A stretch of DNA of 64,000 nucleotides from Sinotaia quadrata (GCA_028829895.1 CM054183.1:14686475-14750474); one strand, 5' to 3'. Positions 11,400 through 22,298 are shown, counted from the stretch's first letter. Numbers and translations: made by a program. The notes: a model not told the origin generated them from the letters alone.

Positions 11400-12960
11400 T
11401 GCATGGTTAAGCACATTACTGGTTCGTTCTTGACAACTTTGTCTTTAATGTTGGGGTGAGCGTGGATACTCTATCTTTCATCTTACTGGGTGGAGGAGGT
11501 GTGAGAGGATTTTGTTTTAGTTTTATTATCTGGTTTGTCACTCTGTCTTTTAGACATCACATATTCAGTAACTGGCCTGCATGATTCAAAATTATGTCTA
11601 GCTTTCAGATTAGCACATGTCACATATATTTCTTCTAACCAGTCAGTCAGCTGTTTTGGTTTTAGTACTTAATTAAGCTAAAAGCGCTGGTGGGCATGAA
11701 GTCTGTAATTTGTCAATTACAAATTGATCCCTAACAGCTTTCCCATTGTCCATCTCTACTTCGACCAGTTCTAACCATCCTGCCCAGACGTGCTGTAGCT
11801 TACTAGCTGTTTGTAAAAATGTGTCAGTCTGCTCTCTCTTAAACTGGTAAAACCTCTATCTGTTTGTCTCACTAGTCACTTTAAAGTATGCCAACAGTTT
11901 AGCCTTACAGGAAGCATAAGTCACGGCTTCCTCTTGGAGTCTATTAAAGACCATACTATTCTGACTTTTCAAACCTGCCACTAACTGGGAGAGCCATAAA
12001 CTTTCTGAATGACTAATCTGACAGCACACCGTTCAAAGCTTAGTACACAATCCTCAATATTTTCCTTTTTTTCTAAAAGGACGGAAACGAAATTTCGAAC
12101 TGGCTTCCTGTATCTTAGCTACCCTCTCACTTATCTTTAGTCTATCTTCCTGTATCTTAACTACCCTCTCACTTATCTTTAGGCTATCTTCCTGTATCTT
12201 AACTACCCTCTCACTTATCTTTAGGCTATCTTCCTGTATCTTAACTACCCTCTCACTTATCTTTAGACTATCTTCCTGTATCTTAACTACCCTCTCACTT
12301 ATCTTTAGACTATCTTCCTGTATCTTAGCTACCCTCTCACTTATCTTTAGGCTATCTTCCTGTATCTTAACTACCCTCTCACTTATCTTTAGACTATCTT
12401 CCTGTATCTTAACTACCCTCTGACTTATCTTTAGGCTATCTTCCTGTATCTTAGCTACCCTCTGACTTATCTTTAGGCTATCTTCCTGTATGTTAGCTGC
12501 CCTCTCATCTTTAGGCTATCTTCCTGTATCTTAGCTTCCCTCTTACTTATCTTTAGGCTATCTTCCTGTATCTTCAGTTGATTTAAGCCAAACTATTTCT
12601 TTCATCATTGACATCTCTCTGGGCAAATGCTACTTCCTTTTCAAACTGTAATCTTTTCTCTTTCTTTACACTTTCAATCAGCAGTCTTTTCTGACTTTAT
12701 TCTATTTTAATTTTAGCTCTTTTCTTTCACGTTCTTTTTTCTTTCTTTCTTTTTTCTTTCAATCAATAGTCTTTTCTCATTTTCATTCTTTTTGTTTCTA
12801 GTTCGTGCAATTTTATTTCTATTTAATATTTGTCTTTTTTTATTTCTACATATTCTTTCACATGCTCTTTAGTTTAATCTTCAGAGTAGCCCATCACTCC
12901 TGTTACCATCTTTGCCTCCTCTATCCATCTCAGTTTTTCTTCTAGCGTAATTTCCATTTT
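11400..12960 (-). pseudogene. Decayed Ty3/gypsy-type gag remnant
   Basis: On the minus strand a gag-like protein can be followed from an ATG near 12,957 (MEITLEEKLRWIEEAKMV), through a charged coiled-coil region with a 42-bp tandem repeat, into a capsid-like core around 11.65-12.0 kb. That core has the usual gag landmarks: WLSQLVAGL, YASCKAKLLAYFKV, RFYQFKREQTDTFLQTASKL, WAGWLELVEV and VRDQFVIDKLQTSCP. It ends with a CRPVTEYVMSK tail near 11.55 kb. Several stop codons and frame changes break it. No zinc knuckle, protease or pol follows before module B, so it is a 3'-truncated fossil. The family assignment rests on recognised pattern only, and its LTRs were not found. Confidence 0.6.
12105..12580 (-). 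repeat. 42-bp tandem repeat inside gag remnant, about 11 copies
   Basis: The plus-strand unit contains CTTCCTGTATCTTARCTACC then CTCTCACTTATCTTTAGRCT. On the minus strand it codes a 14-residue unit (DSLKISERVVKIQE), i.e. two heptads, without stops until a 4-base deletion near 12,505. Confidence 0.85.
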
Positions 12961-13340
12961 TATTTTCGAAAATCACAAAAAGCTCCACCACGGTCACGTG
13001 ACAACTAGCTGACTGGCAAGCTAACTGACTGATTTTAGAAAAGTATCTCATACACACATTCAAGTAACTGATAACCATTACATTTAGTTACTAAAAATGC
13101 ACAATCAAATATCCACACAGTCTCAATCAACTAGAAAACTTTAAACCTAGTTACTTAAAACGCACAATAAATGCAACAATATAATCATCACATCTCACCA
13201 ATAAAAAGTATGGTAATATATGTATCAACACAACATGCAATCAACAAACCAAAATTTCAAAGTTAATAAAAAATGTTTCAAAAGAGGAAAAGGATAGACA
13301 AAGCAAGACAGTTCTAGAGAGTGTTATAAAAGTAATAAAA
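12961..13340. other. No gene recognised between gag remnant and mariner copy
   Basis: AT-rich sequence, possibly leader or LTR of the gag fossil. I could not find a matching LTR partner. Confidence 0.4.
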
Positions 13341-13428
13341 GATATAAAACAAAAAAAAAAACGGTCATCACCAAAAAAACGAATAACTTCCAAAATTTTA
13401 TTTAGATCGACACAAAGCTTTAACTACA

Positions 13429-13684
13429 TTAGGTCAAGCCTGTGTAGCAGACATCTCCAAAGTCTGTACAACAAAAACTCTCCAAAATGTGCTCCAAATG
13501 AGCTCCCCGGCGCTGCAGGCACATTTGGATCCGGCGGGCAAAGTTCTCGATGACCCTCCCGCATTCCTTCTTTGGGATCACTCTTATTGCTGCTGTGATT
13601 GCTGCCTTCAGGTCAGGGATAGTCTGGGGATTGTTGCCATATACCCTGTCCTTAAGGTATCCTCAGAGATAAAAATCTGGGGGG
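13429..13684 (-). pseudogene. Mariner/Tc1-like transposase, C-terminal fragment
   Basis: Read on the minus strand from the retrotransposon insertion site to a TAA at 13,429. It carries the third catalytic aspartate region (PDLNPPDFYL, partly across the insertion), then GYLKDRVYGNNPQTIPDLKA and a C-terminal RRGAHLEHI. A TGA replaces the usual Trp codon after DFYL, so the frame is dead. It continues on the far side of the LTR element. Confidence 0.7.
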
Positions 13685-15232
13685 TGTTACGTTTCCAGTA
13701 TTTATTTAAAGACCCTGCTTAGAATAATTAAAAGACTTTAAATATAATTAATTCTTCCTCTCATATTCTACGCAGACTGGTTGCTCAATTTATTATCTGA
13801 CTAATTAAAAGTGCGTCTTGTAGTTCAGACGACAAATTTACAGACTAATAAACTGCGAACTTTTAGCTAGATTTGAAAACAGTTAAATCCCTCTAAATTA
13901 ATATGCACTCGTCATCAATCTTTCTGCTCATCCGCCCCCATTCAAATCTAAGAATTAATCTAATTGGTCTATTGTGCATAGAAATCAACTACTAAGAGGT
14001 ATTAACAAGAAAATAAGATTTAATAAAGTTTAACAAATTAACAATAAATCGAATGCAACGCGAATAGTCTTCACTCTGTCTTTACGCGCCTATGCCTGAT
14101 TTTTGTCAATCTAAATTGCCAGAAAGTGTTCCTTTGAGATCTGTACACTTGATTTTGCACTTAGCTCTATTCTTGTATCCTTGGTCTCAACACTCAGTCA
14201 TGCCGGTTCGTTCCCTCAGTCCCCCTTTAACGACACACGTGGTGCATAAGGAATGATGTCCCTTTGTTAGTGGCTAGGAACTGGAATTTTTGCAGCATGG
14301 CCCTCAGAGTGGATTTCGACACGCTTATACCAATAAGCTAGTGCAGGTGAGGCATGGTGAAACATGAACCATGAGCCGACCTGTGGATGCAACGTGTTTG
14401 GATATAATTCTCAACCTAACAGGCCCTACTTAGGCATGGCTCAATTAAATGCGCTGAACAAAGAGTTTCGACTTCGCGTCGCTTACAATTAGATTTTAGA
14501 AAAAATATAATCGTCTCACATGTGTTCCATTTAACAGTCATGACGTATGAAGCAATAAAATAGATACAACGTTAAATTAATGTTCATACAAGGGGTAATT
14601 CAAGCCGACAGAGCGCTTCACAATTTACAATTTAAATTACACGCAATAATTGAATTACATGAAGAATTCATATCGAGCGCAGCATTCTGGCTCTTAGTGA
14701 ATTAAAACAATATAAATTAAAGTACAGAAATGGAAAAATGGTTACAATAAATTTATATTCCGTAACATATAGGTTTTCAGCTATTTCTCTGAACCATGCT
14801 CAAGTGTATATGGAAATCATATAATACATAGCACAAATACATACTTAAACAATACATAGGCAAATACTATTAAATAAAATGATACCTTTGAGAGAAGTCG
14901 AAGGGTACCTTGATTCTCTATGGCGCCGGCTGCCTCTCACGACCCGAGTAAGCTGATGGAATTAGCTAAAATGTGCTCGAAGTGAGGGAGCGGAAGCGTG
15001 TGGGTACATATATAGAAAGGTATATTGCGTATCACGTGACTGTTCGCAAGGCATGTGGTTGGTTCGAGAACTGGACAATGGTCCTAAAGTTACATAACAT
15101 CTTGACCTGTTCTAGAAGCGCCTAGAAAAAGGAAGCTTTGAACAAAGGGGTCAAGGGTTTCAAATATTCGAATTTGAAGTAAACAAGGCTAAGTGGGTCA
15201 TCAGGTCGGACATTTTTATCAGACTTGTGACA
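13685..15232 (-). repeat. 3' LTR of the Gmr1-like element
   Basis: TG...CA-bounded and, by eye, indistinguishable from the 5' LTR. A TATATA stretch near 15,005-15,017 is the most likely promoter core on the element strand. A diverged solo copy lies at 52,737-54,401. Confidence 0.93.
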
Positions 15233-15246
15233 CCCCCTTGCTTTTG
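15233..15246 (-). promoter_or_regulatory. Polypurine tract of the LTR element
   Basis: On the element strand AAAAGCAAGGGGG stands directly before the 3' LTR, where plus-strand DNA synthesis is primed in LTR elements. Confidence 0.75.
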
Positions 15247-15455
15247 AGGCGTTTATCTTACCAAAGATAAAATGCCTCCTACAAATTATGTATGATAAAA
15301 TGTAGAAGTCCACAATGAAGAAAAATTTACACCAAAAAAAATTCAACATTCCTAGAAATAAAGTGTGCAACTATATTTCATATTTACAGGAAGGAATCCG
15401 TAGGGTTCAGTTAATTGATTAAACAACATTCTATCAGTACCGGCACTTGATGGCA

Positions 15456-18400
15456 TCAAGCACGACTCATATAATCTGCGCCAACATTCAAAGAACCTTT
15501 GATGTAATGAATATTTGCGTCATACTGGGTCAGAAACAAAGACCAACGCATTAAACGGCTGTTCGTAAATTGCGCCTGCCCGAGAAAGGCCAACGGCTGG
15601 TGGTCGCACTCAATGACAAAGGTTTTTCCGTACAAATAGTTTTCGAACTTTTTTATAGCCCAAACTATTGCAAGACATTCCTTTTCACTGGTGGAATATT
15701 TCTGTTCAGTAGTTGTGAGTTTACGGCTTGCATATGCAACTGGGTGTTTGGTGTCATTGTGTTCTTGTAATAACACTGCTCCTAATCCTGAGTTGCTAGC
15801 ATCAGTCCTTAACAAGAATGGTTTTGTCAGATCTGGCAGTTTAACAACTAAATCTGAAGTCAGTCTAGATTTCAGTGTGTCAAAAGCGTTTTGGCATGCA
15901 TCAGTCCACACTACTTTTGTAGGCATATTCTTACGTGTCAAGTCAGTCAGAGGACATGCAATGGCACTAAAATCTGGTACGAATTTTCTGTAGTAGTTAG
16001 CAAGACCAAGAAAACTTCTAACTTGTGTTTTTGTTAGCGGTTGTGAAGTGTCCTTAAGTTGTGCTATCTTAGCTTCACTTGGCGACATAGTTCCATGACT
16101 CAACTTGTGTCCCAAGAAGTCTAAGGAGAATTGTGCTATTTCACACTTCGTAGGGCGGGCAGTGAGGTTGGCTTGCTTTAATCTGGCTAGCACATCTCGT
16201 AAGAGTGTTAAGTGCTCCTCCCATGTCTGGGTGCCTAGAATTAAATCATCCATGAAGTTCTCAACTCCGCGTCCGTACAGTGGTTCTAACAATGACCGCA
16301 TCATTTTAGAAAAAATGCTTGGAGCGTTTGAAACTCCGAAAGGCATAACTTTCCATGTGTAGTTTCCTACTGGTGTAGTGAAAGCTAGTATGTGTCGATC
16401 AGTGTCCTTGACCTTGATTTGCCAAAAACCGCGTGACAAATCTATTTTGGAATAGTAATGAGCGTTAGCTAGCTTAGTGAAGATGAGATCCGGATCAGGG
16501 AGAGGCTCGGCACAAAACTCTGTCACTTGATTGAGTTTGCGGTAGTCTACGCAAAAACGGAACGAGTTATCACGTTTTTTAATCAACACGATGGGTGATC
16601 CGTAGGCACTGTCAGTCTTCTCTATGACCCCTAGATCTAGCATAGTCTTAATCTCACGTCTAACGTCATCTATCTTAGCGTGTGGCAACGGATACGGCTT
16701 CAAACGTATCGGTTTGTTGTCAGTTAGCTTCAGTGAAAATTCTATTAAGTCTGTCAACCCTGGTTTGTCTGTCAGAGTAGATGAGAACTCATTAAGCAAT
16801 TCATTCACTTCTTTTTTCTGTCTTTCTGTCAAGGCTTCATTTACCCTAACGTCTTTGACAGTTTCGTCCGTCTGTAGAGGACAGTTTGGTAAAGTACCAG
16901 TGACGCAATCAGTATCCCCCTCGTCTTCTGTAACTATCGTCGCTACGACAAAATCAGCTTGAGTGGTTTGATCCTCACGGCTTATGTACTTTTTGAGTAG
17001 GTTAACATGAAAGATTTTCTCTCTCTTTCCTGTCTGCACCTTATAGTTCAGTCCCCCTAGCTTGGCGGTAACTACAAAGGGCCCCTTCCATTTCATCTGA
17101 AGTTTGTTATGTGCTTCAGGAAGCAACAGTAACACTTTGTCATTAACTTCAAATTCTCTAGGTTTGGTGTGCTTATTGTAATATTCTGCCTGTCTAGACT
17201 GAGCTATCGTCAAGTTTTCCCGTGCTATCTTGCCTATAGTTTCAAGACGGTTTCTTAAGTCAGTGACGTATGTATAAGTTGTCTTAACTTCGTCATCTGT
17301 CTTTTCATCAGTCCAAAGTGCCTTCAAAATCATCATCGGTCCGCGTACAGTACGTCCGTAAAGTAGCTCAAATGGTGAAAATCCGGTGGAAGATTGTGGC
17401 ACCTCCCTATATGCAAATAGTAGGGCAGGGATGTATCTGTCCCAGTCTTTCGGTTTATCAGTGGCGAGCTTTTTAAGTGCTGTTTTTAATGTCCCATTGT
17501 ATTTTTCAATCAGACCATTTGCCTGGGGGTGGTATGGTGTGCAAGTAAGATGTTTGATGGAAAGTAAACGATTTACTTCCTTCATTACGTTGCCTATGAA
17601 TTGACTCCCCTGATCTGTCAAAATTTCCGTAGGAATTCCAACACGACTCCAAAGACCGAAAAGGGCTTCGGCGACAGTTTCAGTATCAATATTTTTCAAT
17701 GGTACTGCGTCGGCGAATCTTGTTGCGTAATCAATAGTGGTCAGCACGTATCGATTACCTCTCGTTGATGTGGGTATTATAGGCCCAATCAAATCCAATG
17801 CTACGCGCTTGTAGGGTTCACTGATCAGTTCAGGCTCTCCTAACGGTGCGGGTCTGATTGAATTTTTAGACTGTGTTCTCTGGCATGTGTCGCAACTTAA
17901 CACGAATCTACGGATATCGGCAATGATGTCCGGCCAATAAAACTCACTTGTAATACGACTAGTTGTTTTTTGTACACCCATGTGTGCACCAAAAAGACTC
18001 TCATGACCTAATCGTAATACGTCATTTCGTTTGGTTTGTGGAACGACTAATTGTTTCCGAAATTCGTCTCCCACTTTCGAATAGCGGTACAATAAACCCT
18101 TTTTCAGAATAATGCACGCTTTCTTATTCGAATCGTCAGTGTTGACGTCACTAACAAGTACAGCTTGTCTGCGTAACTTGTCTAGTGTTTCGTCCTCAGC
18201 TTGTAATATTTTAATCTCGCTAACTGTTGCTTTATCTACGGCTGGTGCGGCAGACATCGGTGCAGTTACAGATTTGTCTTTACTACTCGCTGCTCTGGTT
18301 ACAGCGTTAACCAGTGGTGGTTCAGTTGAAGTTTGTTTTTTGCACGGCAAAACATACTTGCAACCAAGGATCACGTCATGCGGTGAGTTTTCCATAACTG

Positions 18401-19817
18401 CCGCTTTGACTGTTCCTTCTACAAAGTCTGAAACAATCGAGACTTCAGCTACTGGTAAAATGTCTTGTTCGCCGTTTGCAAAGGTGACAGAGATTGTCTC
18501 CCCTGTGTAGTCGGTACGGTTAACTAATGATGCATTTACAATAGCGTCTAGCTCACACCCTGTATCAAGCAAAGCGATTGTATCGTGACCGTTTGCCTGT
18601 ACTGGTGTTCGATTCGACTTTTCTGTTTTAGGTGTATGACTTTCTACTGCGTAAACTTTAGCTGTTTTCTTTTCAGGACATGTTCGTGAAAAATGGCCAC
18701 TATCACCACAAGTGTAACATGCAAGATTCTTTTTATCTTTCTGTTTGTCGGACTTGTTTTTAGTGTCGGGTTTAGATGTTTTATCATCACGCTCATTAGG
18801 TGCCTTCCCGTCATTTTTCTTATCCTTTCGAGTCTGCGGTTCGTTCGGTCGAGACTTGTTGTTCGCGTGTGCGTTCGAGAATTGAGAATGTGCGTCATCA
18901 AAGCGATCGGCGGCGTTGCCTATCTCCTCTAGCGTAGATTTTTCCCTTATTGCTAAGTGAATCAGTAGATCTGATTTGTATGACCCGAGAATGTGGTCTT
19001 TTATCATTTCATCTCTAAGACCTGCGTACGTCTGTGGAGTTTCGGCTAGATCTATCCATCTTTGGAACAAGTCAGCTACGCGCCGTATGTACTGTGCGTG
19101 CGTCTCTGAACTGGCTTTAGTGGCCTGTTTAAACTTACGTCGGTATGTATCTGCTGTGAGTTTGTAACGTTTCAATAATGCGGCCTTGACTGTGTCGTAA
19201 TTATCTGACTCAGAATCGCTAAGCTTATTGAACTCGTTTTTCGCACTGCCCTGCAATAATCCCGATAAATTTATCGCCCAATGTTCCGCTGGAATGTTTG
19301 TTGCTCTGGCTAACTTTTCAAACGTTTTTAAATACGCGTCTATTTGATCTTTGTTCTCATCAAATGGGACCATATTTATCTTTGGAATGATGTTTTCAAT
19401 TCTACTGTGATTATTTCCATCGCTAGAACGCGAATCACCACTGCTTCTGCGATCACGGTTTGGATTGGTAACTTCTAGTTTCTTTACTTCCCATTCTAAC
19501 CGTTTTATTTCCGCGTCTGCGGCGATGCGTTTGGCTTCTGTATCCGCTGCGATGCGTTTTGCTTCCGTGTCTGCATTGGCTGCTATGCGTTTAGCCTCGG
19601 TTTCGGCTTCTAGCTTTTTAGCTTCGGCTAGTCTATCAGCCTCTAACTTCTTAGCTTCGCGATTAGCTACACGTTCCTCTCTTTCTATCTCTTGTCTCTC
19701 TTTTTCCGCTTTTTCCGCTTTCTCTAGCTCAGTTTTAATGTAGCTAGTCAGTTCGTCACCCTGGTATCCTATTAAGGAACCCTTCTTTTTCAGGTTTTCA
19801 ATCTGCTCTAGATCCAT
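15456..19817 (-). CDS. Gag-pol polyprotein, integrase upstream of reverse transcriptase
   Basis: A single 1,453-codon frame with no gag/pol shift. In order: Lys/Glu/Ala-rich coiled coil with EAKRIAAD-type repeats (about 25-115); gag core (145-310); CX2CX4HX4C zinc knuckle (C367, C370, H375, C380); aspartic protease DTG (418-420); integrase zinc domain (H605, H612, C642, C645); integrase core D675, D735, E771 with DD35E spacing; GPF module (912-914) like GPY/F; reverse transcriptase (about 1030-1210) with catalytic FMDD (1188-1191) in place of the usual YxDD; RNase H (about 1330-1453) with D1339, the SEKE glutamates, D1405 and D1448. The sequences are gypsy-like, but integrase lies before RT, as in Gmr1 elements. 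All catalytic residues are present, so it looks functional. Only one ATG lies near the 5' end of the frame. Confidence 0.93.
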   Translation of the reverse strand: MDLEQIENLKKKGSLIGYQGDELTSYIKTELEKAEKAEKERQEIEREERVANREAKKLEADRLAEAKKLEAETEAKRIAANADTEAKRIAADTEAKRIAADAEIKRLEWEVKKLEVTNPNRDRRSSGDSRSSDGNNHSRIENIIPKINMVPFDENKDQIDAYLKTFEKLARATNIPAEHWAINLSGLLQGSAKNEFNKLSDSESDNYDTVKAALLKRYKLTADTYRRKFKQATKASSETHAQYIRRVADLFQRWIDLAETPQTYAGLRDEMIKDHILGSYKSDLLIHLAIREKSTLEEIGNAADRFDDAHSQFSNAHANNKSRPNEPQTRKDKKNDGKAPNERDDKTSKPDTKNKSDKQKDKKNLACYTCGDSGHFSRTCPEKKTAKVYAVESHTPKTEKSNRTPVQANGHDTIALLDTGCELDAIVNASLVNRTDYTGETISVTFANGEQDILPVAEVSIVSDFVEGTVKAAVMENSPHDVILGCKYVLPCKKQTSTEPPLVNAVTRAASSKDKSVTAPMSAAPAVDKATVSEIKILQAEDETLDKLRRQAVLVSDVNTDDSNKKACIILKKGLLYRYSKVGDEFRKQLVVPQTKRNDVLRLGHESLFGAHMGVQKTTSRITSEFYWPDIIADIRRFVLSCDTCQRTQSKNSIRPAPLGEPELISEPYKRVALDLIGPIIPTSTRGNRYVLTTIDYATRFADAVPLKNIDTETVAEALFGLWSRVGIPTEILTDQGSQFIGNVMKEVNRLLSIKHLTCTPYHPQANGLIEKYNGTLKTALKKLATDKPKDWDRYIPALLFAYREVPQSSTGFSPFELLYGRTVRGPMMILKALWTDEKTDDEVKTTYTYVTDLRNRLETIGKIARENLTIAQSRQAEYYNKHTKPREFEVNDKVLLLLPEAHNKLQMKWKGPFVVTAKLGGLNYKVQTGKREKIFHVNLLKKYISREDQTTQADFVVATIVTEDEGDTDCVTGTLPNCPLQTDETVKDVRVNEALTERQKKEVNELLNEFSSTLTDKPGLTDLIEFSLKLTDNKPIRLKPYPLPHAKIDDVRREIKTMLDLGVIEKTDSAYGSPIVLIKKRDNSFRFCVDYRKLNQVTEFCAEPLPDPDLIFTKLANAHYYSKIDLSRGFWQIKVKDTDRHILAFTTPVGNYTWKVMPFGVSNAPSIFSKMMRSLLEPLYGRGVENFMDDLILGTQTWEEHLTLLRDVLARLKQANLTARPTKCEIAQFSLDFLGHKLSHGTMSPSEAKIAQLKDTSQPLTKTQVRSFLGLANYYRKFVPDFSAIACPLTDLTRKNMPTKVVWTDACQNAFDTLKSRLTSDLVVKLPDLTKPFLLRTDASNSGLGAVLLQEHNDTKHPVAYASRKLTTTEQKYSTSEKECLAIVWAIKKFENYLYGKTFVIECDHQPLAFLGQAQFTNSRLMRWSLFLTQYDANIHYIKGSLNVGADYMSRA

Positions 19818-20436
19818 TTTACTGTCTTAGCGCTCTGGCTACAATAAGAATGTATCTCGTGAATTGTGTGTTTTAACCGTCGGCGATAACTCCGCTTATC
19901 CCGAAAATAACTTTTAGGCTACAACCTTACAAAAATTATTTAATTTACTCAGAACACCTTCCGAAATAAATTACGCGTTAACTCTTTACACGTTTCACCT
20001 GCTTGTCACAGTGTCCGCTGTTCCAAGACTTTCGTAATGTCACGGCTCCTACCATACAACATTACACATTATATCTAGCACCCTAAATATAATAGTCCGA
20101 AGTCTGTTACTACCGATAACTCTCCTAGCTGGCGGTATAACCTTCGACTCCTCACAATGAAGTACTCAGTAACACAATACTAAATAAATCATTCAATAGC
20201 TAACATGACATATTTAACTACGCTTAAATATATCAACATTAACTAACATGCACGCTACTCTGCAAAAGAATACATGCACATGTCACAACAAAAGCAAAGA
20301 AAATCAGTGATACAAAAATCAAAAGAACAATTGGCAATTCTGTTCGTTCGTTCGTTTCTAGGTTATGATGCGCCCTATGTATAAAAATGTTACAATTTAC
20401 AATTTAATACATATCAATCCCGCGACGACCCACACT
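19818..20436 (-). other. 5' leader of the LTR element
   Basis: The untranslated region between the 5' LTR and the gag-pol ATG. It should hold packaging signals. No other frame of note is present. Confidence 0.7.
20416..20432 (-). promoter_or_regulatory. Candidate primer-binding site of the LTR element
   Basis: On the element strand TGGGTCGTCGCGGGATT begins four bases after the LTR end. The TGG start fits pairing with a tRNA 3' CCA. I cannot name the tRNA with confidence. Confidence 0.45.
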
Positions 20437-21984
20437 TGTTACGTTTCCAGTATTTATTTAAAGACCCTGCTTAGAATAATTAAAAGACTTTAAATATAAT
20501 TAATTCTTCCTCTCATATTCTACGCAGACTGGTTGCTCAATTTATTATCTGACTAATTAAAAGTGCGTCTTGTAGTTCAGACGACAAATTTACAGACTAA
20601 TAAACTGCGAACTTTTAGCTAGATTTGAAAACAGTTAAATCCCTCTAAATTAATATGCACTCGTCATCAATCTTTCTGCTCATCCGCCCCCATTCAAATC
20701 TAAGAATTAATCTAATTGGTCTATTGTGCATAGAAATCAACTACTAAGAGGTATTAACAAGAAAATAAGATTTAATAAAGTTTAACAAATTAACAATAAA
20801 TCGAATGCAACGCGAATAGTCTTCACTCTGTCTTTACGCGCCTATGCCTGATTTTTGTCAATCTAAATTGCCAGAAAGTGTTCCTTTGAGATCTGTACAC
20901 TTGATTTTGCACTTAGCTCTATTCTTGTATCCTTGGTCTCAACACTCAGTCATGCCGGTTCGTTCCCTCAGTCCCCCTTTAACGACACACGTGGTGCATA
21001 AGGAATGATGTCCCTTTGTTAGTGGCTAGGAACTGGAATTTTTGCAGCATGGCCCTCAGAGTGGATTTCGACACGCTTATACCAATAAGCTAGTGCAGGT
21101 GAGGCATGGTGAAACATGAACCATGAGCCGACCTGTGGATGCAACGTGTTTGGATATAATTCTCAACCTAACAGGCCCTACTTAGGCATGGCTCAATTAA
21201 ATGCGCTGAACAAAGAGTTTCGACTTCGCGTCGCTTACAATTAGATTTTAGAAAAAATATAATCGTCTCACATGTGTTCCATTTAACAGTCATGACGTAT
21301 GAAGCAATAAAATAGATACAACGTTAAATTAATGTTCATACAAGGGGTAATTCAAGCCGACAGAGCGCTTCACAATTTACAATTTAAATTACACGCAATA
21401 ATTGAATTACATGAAGAATTCATATCGAGCGCAGCATTCTGGCTCTTAGTGAATTAAAACAATATAAATTAAAGTACAGAAATGGAAAAATGGTTACAAT
21501 AAATTTATATTCCGTAACATATAGGTTTTCAGCTATTTCTCTGAACCATGCTCAAGTGTATATGGAAATCATATAATACATAGCACAAATACATACTTAA
21601 ACAATACATAGGCAAATACTATTAAATAAAATGATACCTTTGAGAGAAGTCGAAGGGTACCTTGATTCTCTATGGCGCCGGCTGCCTCTCACGACCCGAG
21701 TAAGCTGATGGAATTAGCTAAAATGTGCTCGAAGTGAGGGAGCGGAAGCGTGTGGGTACATATATAGAAAGGTATATTGCGTATCACGTGACTGTTCGCA
21801 AGGCATGTGGTTGGTTCGAGAACTGGACAATGGTCCTAAAGTTACATAACATCTTGACCTGTTCTAGAAGCGCCTAGAAAAAGGAAGCTTTGAACAAAGG
21901 GGTCAAGGGTTTCAAATATTCGAATTTGAAGTAAACAAGGCTAAGTGGGTCATCAGGTCGGACATTTTTATCAGACTTGTGACA
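20437..21984 (-). repeat. 5' LTR of the Gmr1-like element
   Basis: Same 1,548-bp length as the 3' LTR and no difference seen by eye. It drives transcription of gag-pol toward lower coordinates. Confidence 0.93.
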
Positions 21985-22150
21985 GGGGGTTCAAGTCCGG
22001 TGAATGCGGCGATCACTCCGGTCACTCCTGCGGCTGATCAGTCGGTCAGGGAAACGCTGCTGTAGCCATGCCAATGATTCATTTGAGGTGTGAGGGGTGG
22101 CACCATCCTGCTGGAACCACTGGAGGACCCTGACGACTCCTCTCCGTTGA
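21985..22150 (-). pseudogene. Mariner/Tc1-like transposase, middle fragment
   Basis: On the minus strand it reads VLQWFQQDGATPHTSNESLA and on to FPDRLISRR. This contains the second catalytic aspartate (QQDGATPH) of DDE/DDD transposases of the IS630-Tc1-mariner group. A frameshift follows before SPDLNPPD. The 5' half of the gene is missing: the terminal-repeat sequence abuts directly. Confidence 0.7.
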
Positions 22151-22298
22151 TTATTTATTTCAAAAGTTATTCAAGTTTAGGTGATGACCGTTTTTTTTTG
22201 TGTCACCCTAACATAACAAAGAAACCAATAGAAACACATCCAAACAAACTAAACTATTGTTAATGAAAAGCAAAAGATTACATTAAAATAATTATATG

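Larger units (their letters stand above)
13685..21984 (-). mobile_element. Full-length gypsy-type LTR retrotransposon with Gmr1-like domain order
   Basis: 8,300 bp, bounded by two 1,548-bp direct repeats that begin TGTTACG and end GTGACA on the plus strand. They have equal length and look identical throughout, which means a recent insertion. The site is duplicated as GGGGG (13,680-13,684 and 21,985-21,989) inside a mariner transposase fragment. The element is on the minus strand: 5' LTR at the high-coordinate end, about 620 bp leader, one gag-pol frame, polypurine tract, 3' LTR. Everything needed for autonomous retrotransposition appears present. The pol order protease-integrase-RT-RNase H is that of the Gmr1 group and not of ordinary Ty3/gypsy elements. 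Confidence 0.93.
13341..22210 (-). mobile_element. Deleted mariner/Tc1-like transposon, split by an LTR element
   Basis: The two ends are inverted copies: AAAAACGGTCATCACC at 13,356-13,372 and GGTGATGACCGTTTTT at 22,180-22,195, with similarity continuing inward (GAATAACTT) and, on the right, outward to GTGTCACCCTA. Taking out the LTR element leaves only about 570 bp: terminal repeats plus the 3' part of a transposase gene. It is therefore an internally deleted, non-autonomous copy. The left end is eroded and no clear TA duplication can be read. Confidence 0.65.

Noticed and set aside
15122..15370. 82-codon minus-strand frame across the 3' LTR junction
   Set aside because: Starts in the untranslated region and runs into the LTR; chance frame.
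20416..20432. Naming the primer tRNA of the LTR element
   Set aside because: The complement does not match any tRNA 3' end that I can recall with certainty.
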